64,000 bases of DNA from Calliopsis andreniformis. Lineage: Eukaryota > Arthropoda > Insecta > Hymenoptera > Andrenidae. Position 1 is the first letter of the stretch, and each line of letters begins with the position of its first letter. Shown in pieces: positions 1 to 13,524 of the stretch. Location of the stretch: positions 310,001-374,000 of the forward strand of contig NW_027480463.1 in the NCBI RefSeq assembly GCF_051401765.1, given 5' to 3'. The position numbers and the translations under genes are program-made. Under the pieces are notes generated by a model. The model searched no databases, had not been told where the DNA came from, and worked only from the letters and a program-made list of their open reading frames with translations.

Positions 1-2598
1 CTTCGGCCCTCAGTCCTCAACAATCAGGTGACAATCCTCAATCCTCAATAGAATATCCTCAATTCACAGTTTTCAATACACAATACTCAATCTGAAATCT
101 TTAAATCTCTATTCACAAACACCAATTCTCATCACTCAACCCTCAACGCTCAGTCGCCAATCCCCAATCTTCAATCCTCAATCCACAATCCTCAATCCTC
201 AATCCTCAATCTTCAATCCTCAATACTCAATCATCAATCCTCAATCCTCAATCCTCAATGCTCAATCCTCAACCCTCAATCGTCAGTCTTCAAACCTCAA
301 TACTCAATCTTCAATTCTCAATCCTCAATCCTCAATCCTCAATCTGCAATCCTCAGTCCTCAATACTCAATCCTCAATCCTCAATCCTCAATCCTCAATC
401 ATCAATCCTCAATCCTCAATCCTCAATCCTCAATCCTCAATTCTCAATCTTCAATCCTCAATCTTCAGACCTCAAACATCAATACTAAACCCTCAGTCCT
501 CGTCCTCAATCCACAACCCTCAATCCTCAATCCTCAATCTTCAATCATCAATATTCAATCTTCAATCCTCAACCCTCAATCCTCGACACTCAATCCTCAA
601 TCCTCAATGTTCAATCCACAATACCCAATCCTCAATCCTCAATCCTCAATCCTCAATCCTCAATCATCAATCCTCAACCTTCAATACTCAATCCTCAATC
701 CTCAATCCTCAATCCTCAACCCTCAATCGTCAGTCTTCAATCCTCAATACTCAATCTTCAATACTCAATCCTCAATCCTCGATCCTCAATCTTCAATCCT
801 CAGTCCTCAATACTCAATCCTCAATACCCAATCCTCAATCTTCAATCCTCAATCCTCAATCCCCAATTCTCAATCCTCAATCCTCAATCCTGAGACCTCA
901 AACATCAATACTCAACCGTCAGTCCTCGTCGTCAATCCTCAACACTCAATCCTCAATCCTCAATCTTCAATCATCAATACTCATTATTCAATCCTCAATC
1001 TTCAATCCTGAATCCTCAATCCTCAATCCTCAATATTCAACACACGACCCTCAACCACCGATCCTCAATACTCAAACATCAATCCTCAATTCCTAATACT
1101 CAATAGATTATCCTTAATTCTCATGTTTCAATACTCAATGCACAATATTCAATAATCAAACCTCAATCCTCAAACATCAATTCTCAGCACTTAATCCTCA
1201 ACACTCTGTCCACTCTTTTCAATCCTCCATCCTCAACCCTCAATCCTCAAGCGTCAATCCTCAATCCTCAATCCTCAACCCTCAATCCTCAGTCCTTAAA
1301 CCTCAATCCCGAATCCTCAATCCTGAATCCTCAATCTTTAGCCCTCAGTCCTCAACAATCAATTGTCAATCCTCAATCCTCAATAGAATATCCTCAATTC
1401 ACAGTTTTCAATACTCAATCCCCATTCTTCAATCTTCAAATCTCAATCCACAAACATCAACTCCCATCACCCAACCCTCAACACTAAGTCCTCAATCTTC
1501 AATCCTCAACCCTCAATCCTCAACCATCAATCCTCAATACTCAATCTTCAATCCTCAATTCTCAATCCTCAATCCTCAATCCTCAGACCTCAAACATCAA
1601 TACTCAACCCTCAGACATCGTCCTCAATCCACAACCATCAATCCTCAATCCTCAATCTTCAATCATCAATATTCTATCTTCAATCCTCAATCCTCAATCC
1701 TCGATACTCAATCCTCAATCCTCAATGTTCAATCCTCAATACCCAATCCTCAATCTTCAATCCTCAATCCTCAATCCTCAGTCCTCAATTCTCAATCCTC
1801 AATCCTCAGTCCTCAGTCCTCAAACCTCAATCCTCAACCCACAGCCCTCATCGTCAATTCTCAGTCCTCAATCCTCAATCCTCAATCCTCAATTCTCAAT
1901 CCTCAATCTTCAATCCACAATACTCTACGTTCAATCCACAATCCTCAGTCCTCAGACCTCAAACCTCAATTCTGAGTACTCAATCCTGAATCCTCAATCT
2001 TCGGCCCTCTGTCCTCAACAATCAGGTGACAATCCTCAATCCTCAATAGAATATCCTCAATTCACAGTTTTCAATACACAATACTCAATCTGCAAACTTC
2101 AAATCTCTATCCACAAACATCAATTCTCATCACTCAACCCTCAACACTCAGTCCTCAATGTACAACCCTCAATCCTCAATTCTCAATCTTCAATCCTCAA
2201 TACTCAATCTCTAAACCTCAATCCTCAATCCTCAATCTTCAATCCTCAGTCCTCAATACTCAATCCTCAATCCTCAATCCTCAATCCTCAATCATCAATC
2301 CTCAAACTTCAATACTCAATCCTCAATCCTCAATCCTCAATCCTCAATCCTCAATACTCAATCATCGATCCTCAATCTTCAATCCTCAACACTCAATCTT
2401 TAATCATCAATCCTCAATCCTCAATCTTCAATCCTCAATCCTCAATCCTGAATCCTCTATCTTCAGACCTCAAACATCAATACTCAAGCCTCAGTCCTCG
2501 TCCTCAATCCACAACCCTCAATCCTCAATCCTCAATCTTCAATCATGAATCCTCAATCTTCAATCCTCAATACTCAATCATCAATCCTCGATGCTCAA
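1..2598 (+). repeat. Left mixed-variant satellite segment
   Basis: This heptamer array is rich in diverged variants. The first 160 bases (CTTCGG, CAGGTGAC, ACAGTTTT markers) recur about 1,998 bp later, starting at 1,999, with scattered substitutions. An AATAGATTATCC block lies near 1,100 and an AAGCGTC / CCCGAATCC / CAATTGTC block at about 1,247-1,490. ATGTTCAATCC markers at 607 and 1,725 begin two partial higher-order units. No gene is seen. Confidence 0.85.
25..80 (+). repeat. First copy of the conserved CANNTG...ACAGTTTT block
   Basis: CAGGTG (25-30) is followed by AATAGAATATCC (47-58) and ACAGTTTTC (66-74). This is the first of about 70 copies of a diverged but conserved block. Other copies have ACAGTTTT near 1,400, 3,000, 3,530, 4,335, 6,646, 7,188, 13,200, 14,457, 21,805, 22,606, 23,060 and 23,870, and on to 63,256. 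The leading hexamer is CAGGTG, CAGTTG or CAATTG in almost all copies, and CTGGTG near 20,101, 40,235 and 56,344. Spacing between blocks is irregular, from about 450 bp to 1.8 kb, with a gap from about 8.5 to 13.2 kb. It keeps heptamer register, so it is a derived satellite variant and not an insertion. Its function is unknown. Confidence 0.8.
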
Positions 2599-5500
2599 TC
2601 CTCAATGCTCAATCCTCAACATTCAATCGTCAGTCTTCAAACCTCAATACTCGATCTTCAATTCTCAATCCTCAATCCTCAATCCTCAATCCTCATTCTT
2701 CAATCCTCAATACCCAATCCTCAATCTTCAACACTTAATCCTCAATCTTCAATTCTCAATCCTCAATCGTCAGTCCTCAGTCCTCAAAGCTCAATACTCA
2801 ACCCTCAGCCCTCATCCTCAATCCTCAATCCTCGATCCTCAATCCTCAATCTTCAACCCTCGGTACTCAATCTTCAATCGTCAATCCTCAGTCCTCAAAC
2901 CTCAATTCTGAATCCTCAATCCTGAATCCTCAACCTTCAGACCTCAGTCCTCAACAATCAGTTGTCAGCCCTGAATCCTCAACAGAATATCCTCAATTCA
3001 CAGTTTTCAATACTCGATACCTAATCTGCAATCTTCAAACCTCTATCCACAAACATCAATTCTCATCACTCAACCCTTAACACTCAGTCCTCAACGGTCA
3101 ATCCTCAATCCTCAATGCACAATCCTCAATCTTCAATCCTCAATCCTCAATCCTCAATCCGCAATATTCAACACACAACCCTCAACCACCGATCCTCAAT
3201 ACTCAACCATCAATCCTCAATTCCTAATACTCAATAGAGTATCCTGAATTCTCATGGTTCAATACTCAATCCACAATATTCAATAATCAAATCTCAATCC
3301 TCAAACATCAATTCTCAACACTCAATCCTCAACACTCAGTCCACTCTTTTCAATCCTCCATCCTCAACCCTCAATCCGCAAGCGTCAATCCTCAATCCTC
3401 AATACTCAACCCTCAATCCTCAGTCCTTAAACCTCAATCCCGAATCCTCAAACCTGAATCCTCAATCTTTAGCTCTCAGTCCTCAACAATCAATTGTCAA
3501 TCCTCAATCCTCTATAGAATATCCTCAATTCACAGTTTTCAATACTCAATCCCCATTCTTCAATCTTCAAATCTCAATCCACAAACATCAACTCCCATCA
3601 CCCAACCCTCAACACTAAGTCCTCAATCTTCAATCCTCAACCCTCAATTCTCAACCTTCAATCCTCAATACTCAATCTTCAATCCTCAATTCTCAATCCT
3701 CAATCCTCAATCCTCAGACCTCAAACATCAATACTCAACCCTCAGACATCGTCCTCAATCCACAACCCTCAATCTTCAATCCTCAATCTTCAATCATCAA
3801 TATTCAATCTTCAATCCTCAATCCTCAATCCTCGATACTCAACACTCAAACCTCAATGTTCAATCCTCAATACCCAATCCTCAATCTTCAATCCTCAATC
3901 CTCAATCCTCAGTCCTCAATTCTCAATCCTCAATCCTCAGTCCTGAGTCCTGAAACCTCAATCCTTAACCCACAGCCCTCATCGTCAATTCTCAATCCTC
4001 AATCCTCAATCTTCAATCTTCAATTCTCGATACTCAATCTTCAATCCACAATTATCAGTCTTCAATCCTCAATACTCAATCTTCAATCCTCAATCCTCAA
4101 TCCTCCGTCCTCAGTCCTCATTCTTCAATCCTCAATACCCAATCCTCAATCTTGAATCCTCAATCGTCAATCCTCAATTCTCAATCCTCAATCCCCAATA
4201 ATCATTCTTCAATCCTCTATCCTCAGTCCTCAAACCTCAATTCTGAATCCTCAATCCTGAATCCTCAATCTTCAGCCCTCAGTCCTCAACAATCAGTTGA
4301 CAATCCTCAATCCTCAATAGAATATCCTCAATTCACAGTTTTCAATACTCAATACTCAATCTGCAATCTTAAAACCTCTATCCACAAACATCAATTCTCA
4401 TCACTGGACCCACAACACTCAGTCCTCAATGTTCAATACTCAATCTTCATTCCACAATCCTCAATCGTCAATCTTCAATCCTCATTACTCAATCTTCAAT
4501 CCTCTATCCTCAATCCTCAATCCTCAATCCTCACTCTTCAATGCTCAATACCCAATCCTCAATCTTCAATCCTCAGTCCTCAATCCTCATTTCTCAATCC
4601 TCAATCCTCAGTCCTCAGTCCTTAAACCTCAATCCTCAACCCTCAGACCTCATCCTCAATCCTCAATCCTCTATCCTCAATCCTCAATCTTCAATCCTCA
4701 ATACTCAATCTTCAATCCTCAATCCTCAATCCTCAGTCCTCAAACCTCAATTCTGAATCCACAATCCTGAATCCTCAATCTTCCGCCCTCAGCCCTCAAC
4801 AATCAGGTGTCAATCCTCAATCCTCAATAGAATATCCTCAATTGACAGTTTTCAATACACAATATTCAATCTGCAATCTTCATATCTCTATCCACGAACA
4901 TCAATTCTCATCACTCAACCCTCAACACTCAGTCCTCAATGTTCAATCCTCAATCCTCAATTCTCAATCTTCAATCCTCAATACTCCATCTTTAATCCTC
5001 AATCCTCAATCCTCAATCTTCAATCCTCAGTCCTCAATACTCAATCCTCAATCCTCAATCCTCAATCCTCAATCATCAATCCTCAACCTTCAATACTCAA
5101 TCCTCAATCCTCAATCCTCAATCCTCAATCCTCAATCAGCAATCCTCAATCTTCAATCCTCAACACTCAATCTTTAATCATCAATCCTCAATCCTCAGTC
5201 CTCATTCTTCAATCCTCAATACCCAATCCTCAATCTTCAATCCTCAATCCTCAATTCTCAATTCTCAATCCCCAATCCTCAATTTTCAGACCTCAAACGT
5301 CAATACTCAACCCTCAGTCCTAAATCTTCAATCCTCAATACTCAATCTTCAATCCTCGATCCTCAATCCTAAATCCTCAGTCCTCATTCTTCAATCCTCA
5401 ATACCCAATCCTCAATCTTCAATCCTCAATCCTCAATCCTCAATTCTCAATCTTCAATCCTCAATCTTCAGACCTGAAACATCAATACTAAACCCTCAGT

Positions 5501-6245
5501 CCTCGTCCTCAATCCACAACCCTCAATCCTCAATCCTCAATCTTCAATCATCAATATTCAATCTTCAATCCTCAACCCTCAATCCTCGACCCTCAATCCT
5601 CAATCCTCAATGTTCAATCCTCAATACCCAATCCTCAATCTTCAATCCTCAATCCTCAATCATCAATCCTCAACCTTCAATACTCAATCCTCAATCCTCA
5701 ATCCTCAATCCTCAACCCTCAATCGTCAGTCTTCAAACCTCAATACTCAATCTTCAATTCTCAATCCTCAATCCTCAATCCTCAACCTTCAATCCTCAGT
5801 CCTCAATACTCAATCCTCAATTCTCAATCCTCAATCCTCAATCATCAATCCTCAACATTCAATACTCAATCCTCAATCCTCAATCCTCAATCCTCAATCC
5901 TCAACCCTCAATCCTCAATCCTCAATCCTCAATCCTCAGTCCTGAGTCCTGAAACCTCAATCCTTAACCCACAGCCCTCATCGTCAATTCTCAATCCTCA
6001 ATCCTCAATCTTCAATGCTCAATCCTCAACATTCAATCGTCAGTCTTCAAACCTCAATACTCAATCTTCAATTCTCAATCCTCAATCCTCAATGTTCAAT
6101 CCTCAATACCCAATCCTCAATTTTCAATCCTCAATCCTCAATCCTCAGTCCTCAATTCTCAATCCTCAATCCTCAGTCCTGAGTCCTGAAACCTCAATCC
6201 TTAACCCACAGCCCTCATCGTCAATTCTCAATCCTCAATCCTCAA
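2599..6245 (+). repeat. 3.65-kb tandem unit, copy 1
   Basis: The sequence matches 6,246-9,564 at an offset of 3,647 bp, becoming 3,654 bp after a one-heptamer length difference near 3,160 / 6,810. Matching markers include ATGTTCAATCC at 3,856 and 7,510, TGGACCC near 4,404 and 8,058, and the GACAGTTTT variant near 4,845 and 8,499. The repeat holds until about 5,910; the remaining 335 bp belong to the local 237-bp duplication. No gene is seen. Confidence 0.88.
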
Positions 6246-6332
6246 TCTTCAATGCTCAATCCTCAACATTCAATCGTCAGTCTTCAAACCTCAATACTCA
6301 ATCTTCAATTCTCAATCCTCAATCCTCAATCC
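5930..6332 (+). repeat. Local 237-bp tandem duplication
   Basis: GAGTCCTGAAACC occurs at 5,944 and 6,181, and AATGCTCAATCC at 6,014 and 6,251; both pairs are 237 bp apart. The period equals 33 heptamers plus one hexamer (TCATCG), so the duplicated piece carries exactly one phase shift. It sits at the junction of the two 3.65-kb copies. Confidence 0.8.
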
Positions 6333-9300
6333 TCAATCCTCATTCTTCAATCCTCAATACCCAATCCTCAATCTTCAACACTTAATCCTCAATCTTCAAT
6401 TCTCAATCCTCAATCGTCAGTCCTCAGTCCTCAAACCTCAATACTCAACCCTCAGCCCTCATCCTCAATCCTCAATCCTCGATCCTCAATCCTCAATCTT
6501 CAACCCTCGGTACTCAATCTTCAATCGTCAATCCTCAGTCCTCAAACCTCAATTCTGAATCCTCAATCCTGAATCCTCAATCTTCAGACCTCAGTCCTCA
6601 ACAATCAGTTGTCAGCCCTGAATCCTCAACAGAATATCCTCAATTCACAGTTTTCAATACTCGATACCTAATCTGCAATCTTCAAACCTCTATCCACAAA
6701 CATCAATTCTCATCACTCAACCCTTAACACTCAGTCCTCAACGTTCAATCCTCAATCCTCAATGCACAATCCTCAAACTTCAATCCTCAATCCTCAATCC
6801 TCAATCCTCAATCCTCAATATTCAACACACAACCCTCAACCACCGATCCTCAATACTCAACCATCAATCCTCAATTCCTAATACTCAATAGAGTATCCTG
6901 AATTCTCATGGTTCAATACTCAATCCACAATATTCAATAATCAAATCTCAATCCTCAAACATCAATACTCAACACTCAATCCTCAACACTCAGTCCACTC
7001 TTTTCAATCCTCCATCCTCAACCCTCAATCCGCAAGCGTCAATCCTCAATCCTCAATACTCAACCCCCAATCCTCAGTCCTTAAACCTCAATCCCGAATC
7101 CTCAAACCTGAATCCTCAATCTTTAGCTCTCAGTCCTCAACAATCAATTGTCAATCCTCAATCCTCTATAGAATATCCTCAATTCACAGTTTTCAATACT
7201 CAATCCCCATTCTTCAATCTTCAAATCTCAATCCACAAACATCAACTCCCATCACCCAACCCTCAACACTAAGTCCTCAATCTTCAATCCTCAACCCTCA
7301 ATTCTCAACCTTCAATCCTCAATACTCAATCTTCAATCCTCAATTCTCAATCCTCAATCCTCAATCCTCAGACCTCAAACATCAATACTCAACCCTCAGA
7401 CATCGTCCTCAATCCACAACCCTCAATCTTCAATCCTCAATCTTCAATCATCAATATTCAATCTTCAATCCTCAATCCTCAATCCTCGATACTCAACACT
7501 CAAACCTCAATGTTCAATCCTCAATACCCAATCCTCAATCTTCAATCCTCAATCCTCAATCCTCAGTCCTCAATTCTCAATCCTCAATCCTCAGTCCTGA
7601 GTCCTGAAAAATCAATCCTTAACCCACAGCCCTCATCGTCAATTCTCAATCCTCAATCCTCAATCTTCAATCTTCAATTCTCGATACTCAATCTTCAATC
7701 CACAATTATCAGTCTTCAATCCTCAATACTCAATCTTCAATCCTCAATCCTCAATCCTCAATCCTCAGTCCTCATTCTTCAATCCTCAATACCCAATCCT
7801 CAATCTTGAATCCTCAATCGTCAATCCTCAATTCTCAATCCTCAATCCCCAATAATCATTCTTCAATCCTCTATCCTCAGTCCTCAAACCTCAATTCTGA
7901 ATCCTCAATCCTGAATCCTCAATCTTCAGCCCTCAGTCCTCAACAATCAGTTGACAATCCTCAATCCTCAATAGAATATCCTCAATTCACAGTTTTCAAT
8001 ACTCAATACTCAATCTGCAATCTTAAAACCTCTATCCACAAACATCAATTCTCATCACTGGACCCACAACACTCAGTCCTCAATGTTCAATACTCAATCT
8101 TCATTCCACAATCCTCAATCGTCAATCTTCAATCCTCATTACTCAATCTTCAATCCTCTATCCTCAATCCTCAATCCTCAATCCTCACTCTTCAATGCTC
8201 AATACCCAATCCTCAATCTTCAATCCTCAGTCCTCAATCCTCATTTCTCAATCCTCAATCCTCAGTCCTCAGTCCTTAAACCTCAATCCTCAACCCTCAG
8301 ACCTCATCCTCAATCCTCAATCCTCTATCCTCAATCCTCAATCTTCAATCCTCAATACTCAATCTTCAATCCTCAATCCTCAATCCTCAGTCCTCAAACC
8401 TCAATTCTGAATCCTCAATCCTGAATCCTCAATCTTCCGCCCTCAGCCCTCAACAATCAGGTGTCAATCCTCAATCCTCAATAGAATATCCTCAATTGAC
8501 AGTTTTCAATACACAATATTCAATCTGCAATCTTCATATCTCTATCCACGAACATCAATTCTCATCACTCAACCCTCAACACTCAGTCCTCAATGTTCAA
8601 TCCTCAATCCTCAATTCTCAATCTTCAATCCTCAATACTCCATCTTTAATCCTCAATCCTCAATCCTCAATCTTCAATCCTCAGTCCTCAATACTCAATC
8701 CTCAATCCTCAATCCTCAATCCTCAATCATCAATCCTCAACCTTCAATACTCAATCCTCAATCCTCAATCCTCAATCCTCAATCCTCAATCAGCAATCCT
8801 CAATCTTCAATCCTCAACACTCAATCTTTAATCATCAATCCTCAATCCTCAGTCCTCATTCTTCAATCCTCAATACCCAATCCTCAATCTTCAATCCTCA
8901 ATCCTCAATTCTCAATTCTCAATCCCCAATCCTCAATTTTCAGACCTCAAACGTCAATACTCAACCCTCAGTCCTAAATCTTCAATCCTCAATACTCAAT
9001 CTTCAATCCTCGATCCTCAATCCTAAATCCTCAGTCCTCATTCTTCAATCCTCAATACCCAATCCTCAATCTTCAATCCTCAATCCTCAATCCTCAATTC
9101 TCAATCTTCAATCCTCAATCTTCAGACCTCAAACATCAATACTAAACCCTCAGTCCTCGTCCTCAATCCACAACCCTCAATCCTCAATCCTCAATCTTCA
9201 ATCATCAATATTCAATCTTCAATCCTCAACCCTCAATCCTCGACCCTCAATCCTCAATCCTCAATGTTCAATCCTCAATGCCCAATCCTCAATCTTCAAT

Positions 9301-9564
9301 CCTCAATCCTCAATCATCAATCCTCAACCTTCAATACTCAATCCTCAATCCTCAATCCTCAATCCTCAACCCTCAATCGTCAGTCTTCAAACCTCAATAC
9401 TCAATCTTCAATTCTCAATCCTCAATCCTCAATCCTCAACCTTCAATCCTCAGTCCTCAATACTCAATCCTCAATTCTCAATCCTCAATCCTCAATCATC
9501 AATCCTCAACATTCAATACTCAATCCTCAATCCTCAATCCTCAATCCTCAATCCTCAACCCTCA
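6246..9564 (+). repeat. 3.65-kb tandem unit, copy 2 (truncated on the right)
   Basis: This is the second copy of the segment starting at 2,599. Differences are few: CTGAAAAATC near 7,607 against CTGAAACCTC near 3,953, and CAATGCCC near 9,277 against CAATACCC near 5,623. Homology stops near 9,564, where this copy continues into TCGATCTTC while copy 1 enters the 237-bp duplication. No gene is seen. Confidence 0.87.
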
Positions 9565-9648
9565 ATCCTCAATCCTCGATCTTCAATCATCAATATTCAA
9601 TCTTCAATCCTCAACCCTCAATCCTCGACCCTCAATCCTCAATCCTCA

Positions 9649-11030
9649 ATGTTCAATCCTCAATACCCAATCCTCAATCTTCAATCCTCAATCCTCAATC
9701 CTCAATCCTCAATCTTCAATCCTCAGTCCTCAATACTCAATCCTCAATTCTCAATCCTCAATCCTCAATCATCAATCCTCAACATTCAATACTCAATCCT
9801 CAATCCTCAATCCTCAATCCTCAATCCTCAATCCTCAATCATCAATCCTCAATCTTCAATCCTCAACACTCAATCTTTAATCATCAATCCTCAATCCTCA
9901 ATCTTCAATCCTCAATCCTCAATCCTCAATCCTCAATCCTCAATCCTCAATCATCAATCCTCAATCTTCAATCCTCAACACTCAATCTTTAATCATCAAT
10001 CCTCAATCCTCAATCTTCAATCCTCAATCCTCAATCCTGAATCCTCAATCCTCAATCCTCAATCCTCAATCCTCAATTTTCAATTCTCAATACTCAATCT
10101 TCAATCCTCGATCCTCAATCCTAAATCCTCAGTCCTCATTCTTCAATCCTCAATACCCAATCCTCAATCTTCAATCCTCAATCCTCAATCCTCAATTCTC
10201 AATCCACAATCCTCAATCTTCAGACCTCAAACATCAATACTAAACCCTCAGTCATCGTCCTAAATCCACAACACTCAATCCTCAATCCTCAATCTTCAAT
10301 CATCAATATTCAATCTTCAATCCTCAACCCTCAATCCTCGACCCTCAATCCTCAATCCTCAATGTTCAATCCTCAATACCCAATCCTCAATCTTCAATCC
10401 TCAATCCTCAATCCTCAATCCTCAATCTTCAATCCTCAGTCCTCAATACTCAATCCTCAATTCTCAATCCTCAATCCTCAATCATCAATCCTCAACATTC
10501 AATACTCAATCCTCAATCCTCAATCCTCAATACTCAATCCTCAATCCTCAATCATCAATCCTCAATCTTCAATCCTCAACACTCAATCATTAATCATCAA
10601 TCCTCAATCCTCAATCTTCAATCCTCAATACTCAATCGTGAATCCTCAATTCTCAATCCTCAATCCTCAATCCTCAATCCTCAATCTTCAATCCTCAATA
10701 CTCAATCTTCAATCCTCGATCCTCAATCCTAAATCCTCAGTCCTCATTCTTCAATCCTCAATACCGAATCCTCAATCTTCAATCCTCAATCCTCAATCCT
10801 CAATTCTCAATCCTCAATCCTCAATCTTCAGACCTCAAACATCAATGCTAAACCCTCAGTCATCGTCCTCAATCCACAACACTCAATCCTCAATCCTCAA
10901 TCTTCAATCATCAATATTCAATCTTCAATCCTCAACCCTCAATCCTCGACCCTCAATCCTCAATCCTCAATGTTCAATCCTCAATACCCAATCCTCAATC
11001 TTCAATCCTCAATCCTGAATCCTCAATCCT
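9649..11030 (+). repeat. Local ladder of about 0.7-kb and 0.6-kb units
   Basis: The marker ATGTTCAATCC with the same flanks begins at 9,649, 10,362 and 10,970, giving spacings of 713 and 608 bp. The first two units share the same order of variants for several hundred bases. The third diverges sooner, with TGAATCC near 11,014. This looks like a short-range amplification inside the homogeneous segment. Confidence 0.75.
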
Positions 11031-11199
11031 CAATTCTCAATCCTCAAACCTCAGTCCTCGTCCTCAATCCACAACACTCAATCCTCAATCCTCAATCTTC
11101 AATCATCAATATTCAATCTTCAATCCTTAACCCTCAATCCTCGACCCTCAATCCTCAATCCTCAATCTTCAATCCTCAATCCTCAATCCTCAATCCTCA

Positions 11200-11683
11200 A
11201 TCCTCAGTCCTCAATCCTCAAACCTCAATCCTCAACCCTCAGTCCTCATCCTCAATTCTCAATTCTCAATCATCAATCCTCAACCCTCAATGCTCAATCG
11301 TCAATAATCAATCTCCAATCCAAGATCCCCAATCCCCAATCCTCAATCCTTAATCCTCAACCTTCAATCCTCAATCCCCAGTCCCCAATCTTCAATCCTC
11401 AATGCTCAATCCTCAATCCTCAATCTTCAGTCCTCAATCCTCAATCCTCAATCCTCAATCCTCAATCTTCAATCCTCAATACTCAATCTTCAATCCTCAA
11501 TCCTCAATTCTCAATCGTCAATACTCAATCCTCAATCGTCAATCCTCGATCCCCAATCCTCAATCTTCAATCCTCAATCCTCAATCCTCTATCCTCAATC
11601 CTCAACCTTCAATCCTCAATACTCAACCTTCAATCCTCAATCCTCAATCCTCAATCCTCAATCCTCAATCCTCAATCCTCAAT
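11200..11683 (+). repeat. CCAAGATCC cassette, copy 1 of 4
   Basis: CCAAGATCC (11,320-11,328), flanked by CCAATCC heptamers, marks this cassette. It recurs near 20,955-21,438 (offset 9,755; marker at 21,075), 41,089-41,572 (marker at 41,209) and, more diverged, around 57,324. The cassette ends where the other copies switch to an ATATTCAACAC block. Confidence 0.8.
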
Positions 11684-13524
11684 CATCAATCCTCAATCTT
11701 CAATACTCAATCCTCAATCCTCAATCCTCAATCATCAATCCTCAATCATCAATCCTCAATCTTCAATCCTCAACACTCAATCTTTAATCATCAATCCTCA
11801 ATCCTCAATCTTCAATCCTCAATCCTCAATCCTGAATCCTCTATCTTCAGACCTCAAACATCAATACTCAAGCCTCAGTCCTCGTCCTCAATCCACAACC
11901 CTCAATCCTCAATCCTCAATCTTCAATCATGAATCCTCAATCTTCAATCCTCAATACTCAATCATCAATCCTCAATGCTCAATCCTCAATGCTCAATCCT
12001 CAACATTCAATCGTCAGTCTTCAAACCTCAATACTCAATCTTCAATTCTCAATCCTCAATCCTCAATCCTCAATCCTCATTCTTCAATCCTCAACCCTCA
12101 ATCCTCGACCCTCAATCCTCAATCCTCAATGTTCAATCCTCATTACCCAATCCTCAATCTTCAATCCTCAATCCTCAATCCTCAATCCTCAATTCTCAAT
12201 CCTCAAACCTCAGTCCTCGACCTCAATCCACAACACTCAATCCTCAATCCTCAATCTTCAATCATCAATATTCAATCTTCAATCCTCAACCCTCAATCCT
12301 CGACCCTCAATCCTCAATCCTCAATGTTCAATCCTCAATACCCTATCCTCAATCTTCAATCCTCAATCCTCAATCCTCAATCCTCAATTCTCAATCCTCA
12401 ATCCTCAATCCTCAATCCTCAATCTTCAATCCTCAATACTCAATCTTCAATCCACAATCCTCAATCTTCAATCCTCAATACTCAATCTTCAATCCTCAAT
12501 CCTCAATCCTCAATACTCAATCCTCAATCCTCAGTCCTCAATCCTCAATCTTCAACCTCAATACTCAATCTTCAATCCTCAATCCTCAATCCTCAATCCT
12601 CAATCCTCATTCTTCAATCCTCAATACCCAATCCTCAATCTTCAATCCTCAATCCTCAATCCCCAATTCTCAATCCTCAATCCTCAATCCTGAGACCTCA
12701 AACATCAATACTCAACCGTCAGTCCTCGTCGTCAATCCTCAACACTCAATTCTCAATCCTCAATCTTCAATCATCAATACTCATTATTCAATCCTCAATC
12801 TTCAATCCTGAATCCTCAATCCTCAATCCTCAATATTCAACACACGACCTTCAACCACCGATCCTCAATACTCAACCATCAATCCTCAATTCCTAATACT
12901 CAATAGAGTATCCTTAATTCTCATGTTTCAATACTCAATCCACAATATTCAATAATCAAATCTCAATCCTCAAACATCAATTCTCAACACTTAATCCTCA
13001 ACACTCAGTCCACTCTCTTCAATCCTCCATCCTCAACCCTCAATCCTCAAGCGTCAATCCTCAATCCTCAATCCTCAACCCTCAATCCTCAGTCCTTAAA
13101 CCTCAATCCCGAATCCTCAATCCTGAATCCTCAATCTTTAGCCCTCAGTCCTCAACAATCAATTGTCAATCCTCAATCCTCAATAGAATATCCTCAATTC
13201 ACAGTTTTCAATACTCAATCCCCATTCTTCAATCTTCAAATCTCAATCCACAAACATCAACTCCCATCACCCAACCCTCAACACTAAGTCCTCAATCTTC
13301 AATCCTCAACCCTCAATTCTCAACCATCAATCCTCAATACTCAATCTTCAATCCTCAATTCTCAATCCTCAATCCTCAATCCTCAGACCACAAACATCAA
13401 TACTCAACCCTCAGACATCGTCCTCAATCCACAACCCTCAATCCTCAATCCTCAATCTTCAATCATCAATATTCTATCTTCAATCCTCAATCCTCAATCC
13501 TCGATACTCAATCCTCAATCCTCA

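Larger units (their letters stand above)
9565..11694 (+). repeat. Homogeneous heptamer segment
   Basis: Perfect or near-perfect TCAATCC heptamers dominate. None of the ACAGTTTT blocks found elsewhere occurs between about 8,510 and 13,190. One stretch, 9,727-10,038, has no G at all on the plus strand (312 bp), and 11,549-11,833 is another (285 bp). No gene is seen. Confidence 0.85.

Noticed and set aside
47..80. AATAGAATATCC / ACAGTTTT as a promoter or TATA-like element
   Set aside because: It repeats about 70 times inside satellite with no gene downstream; it is better described as a conserved satellite block.
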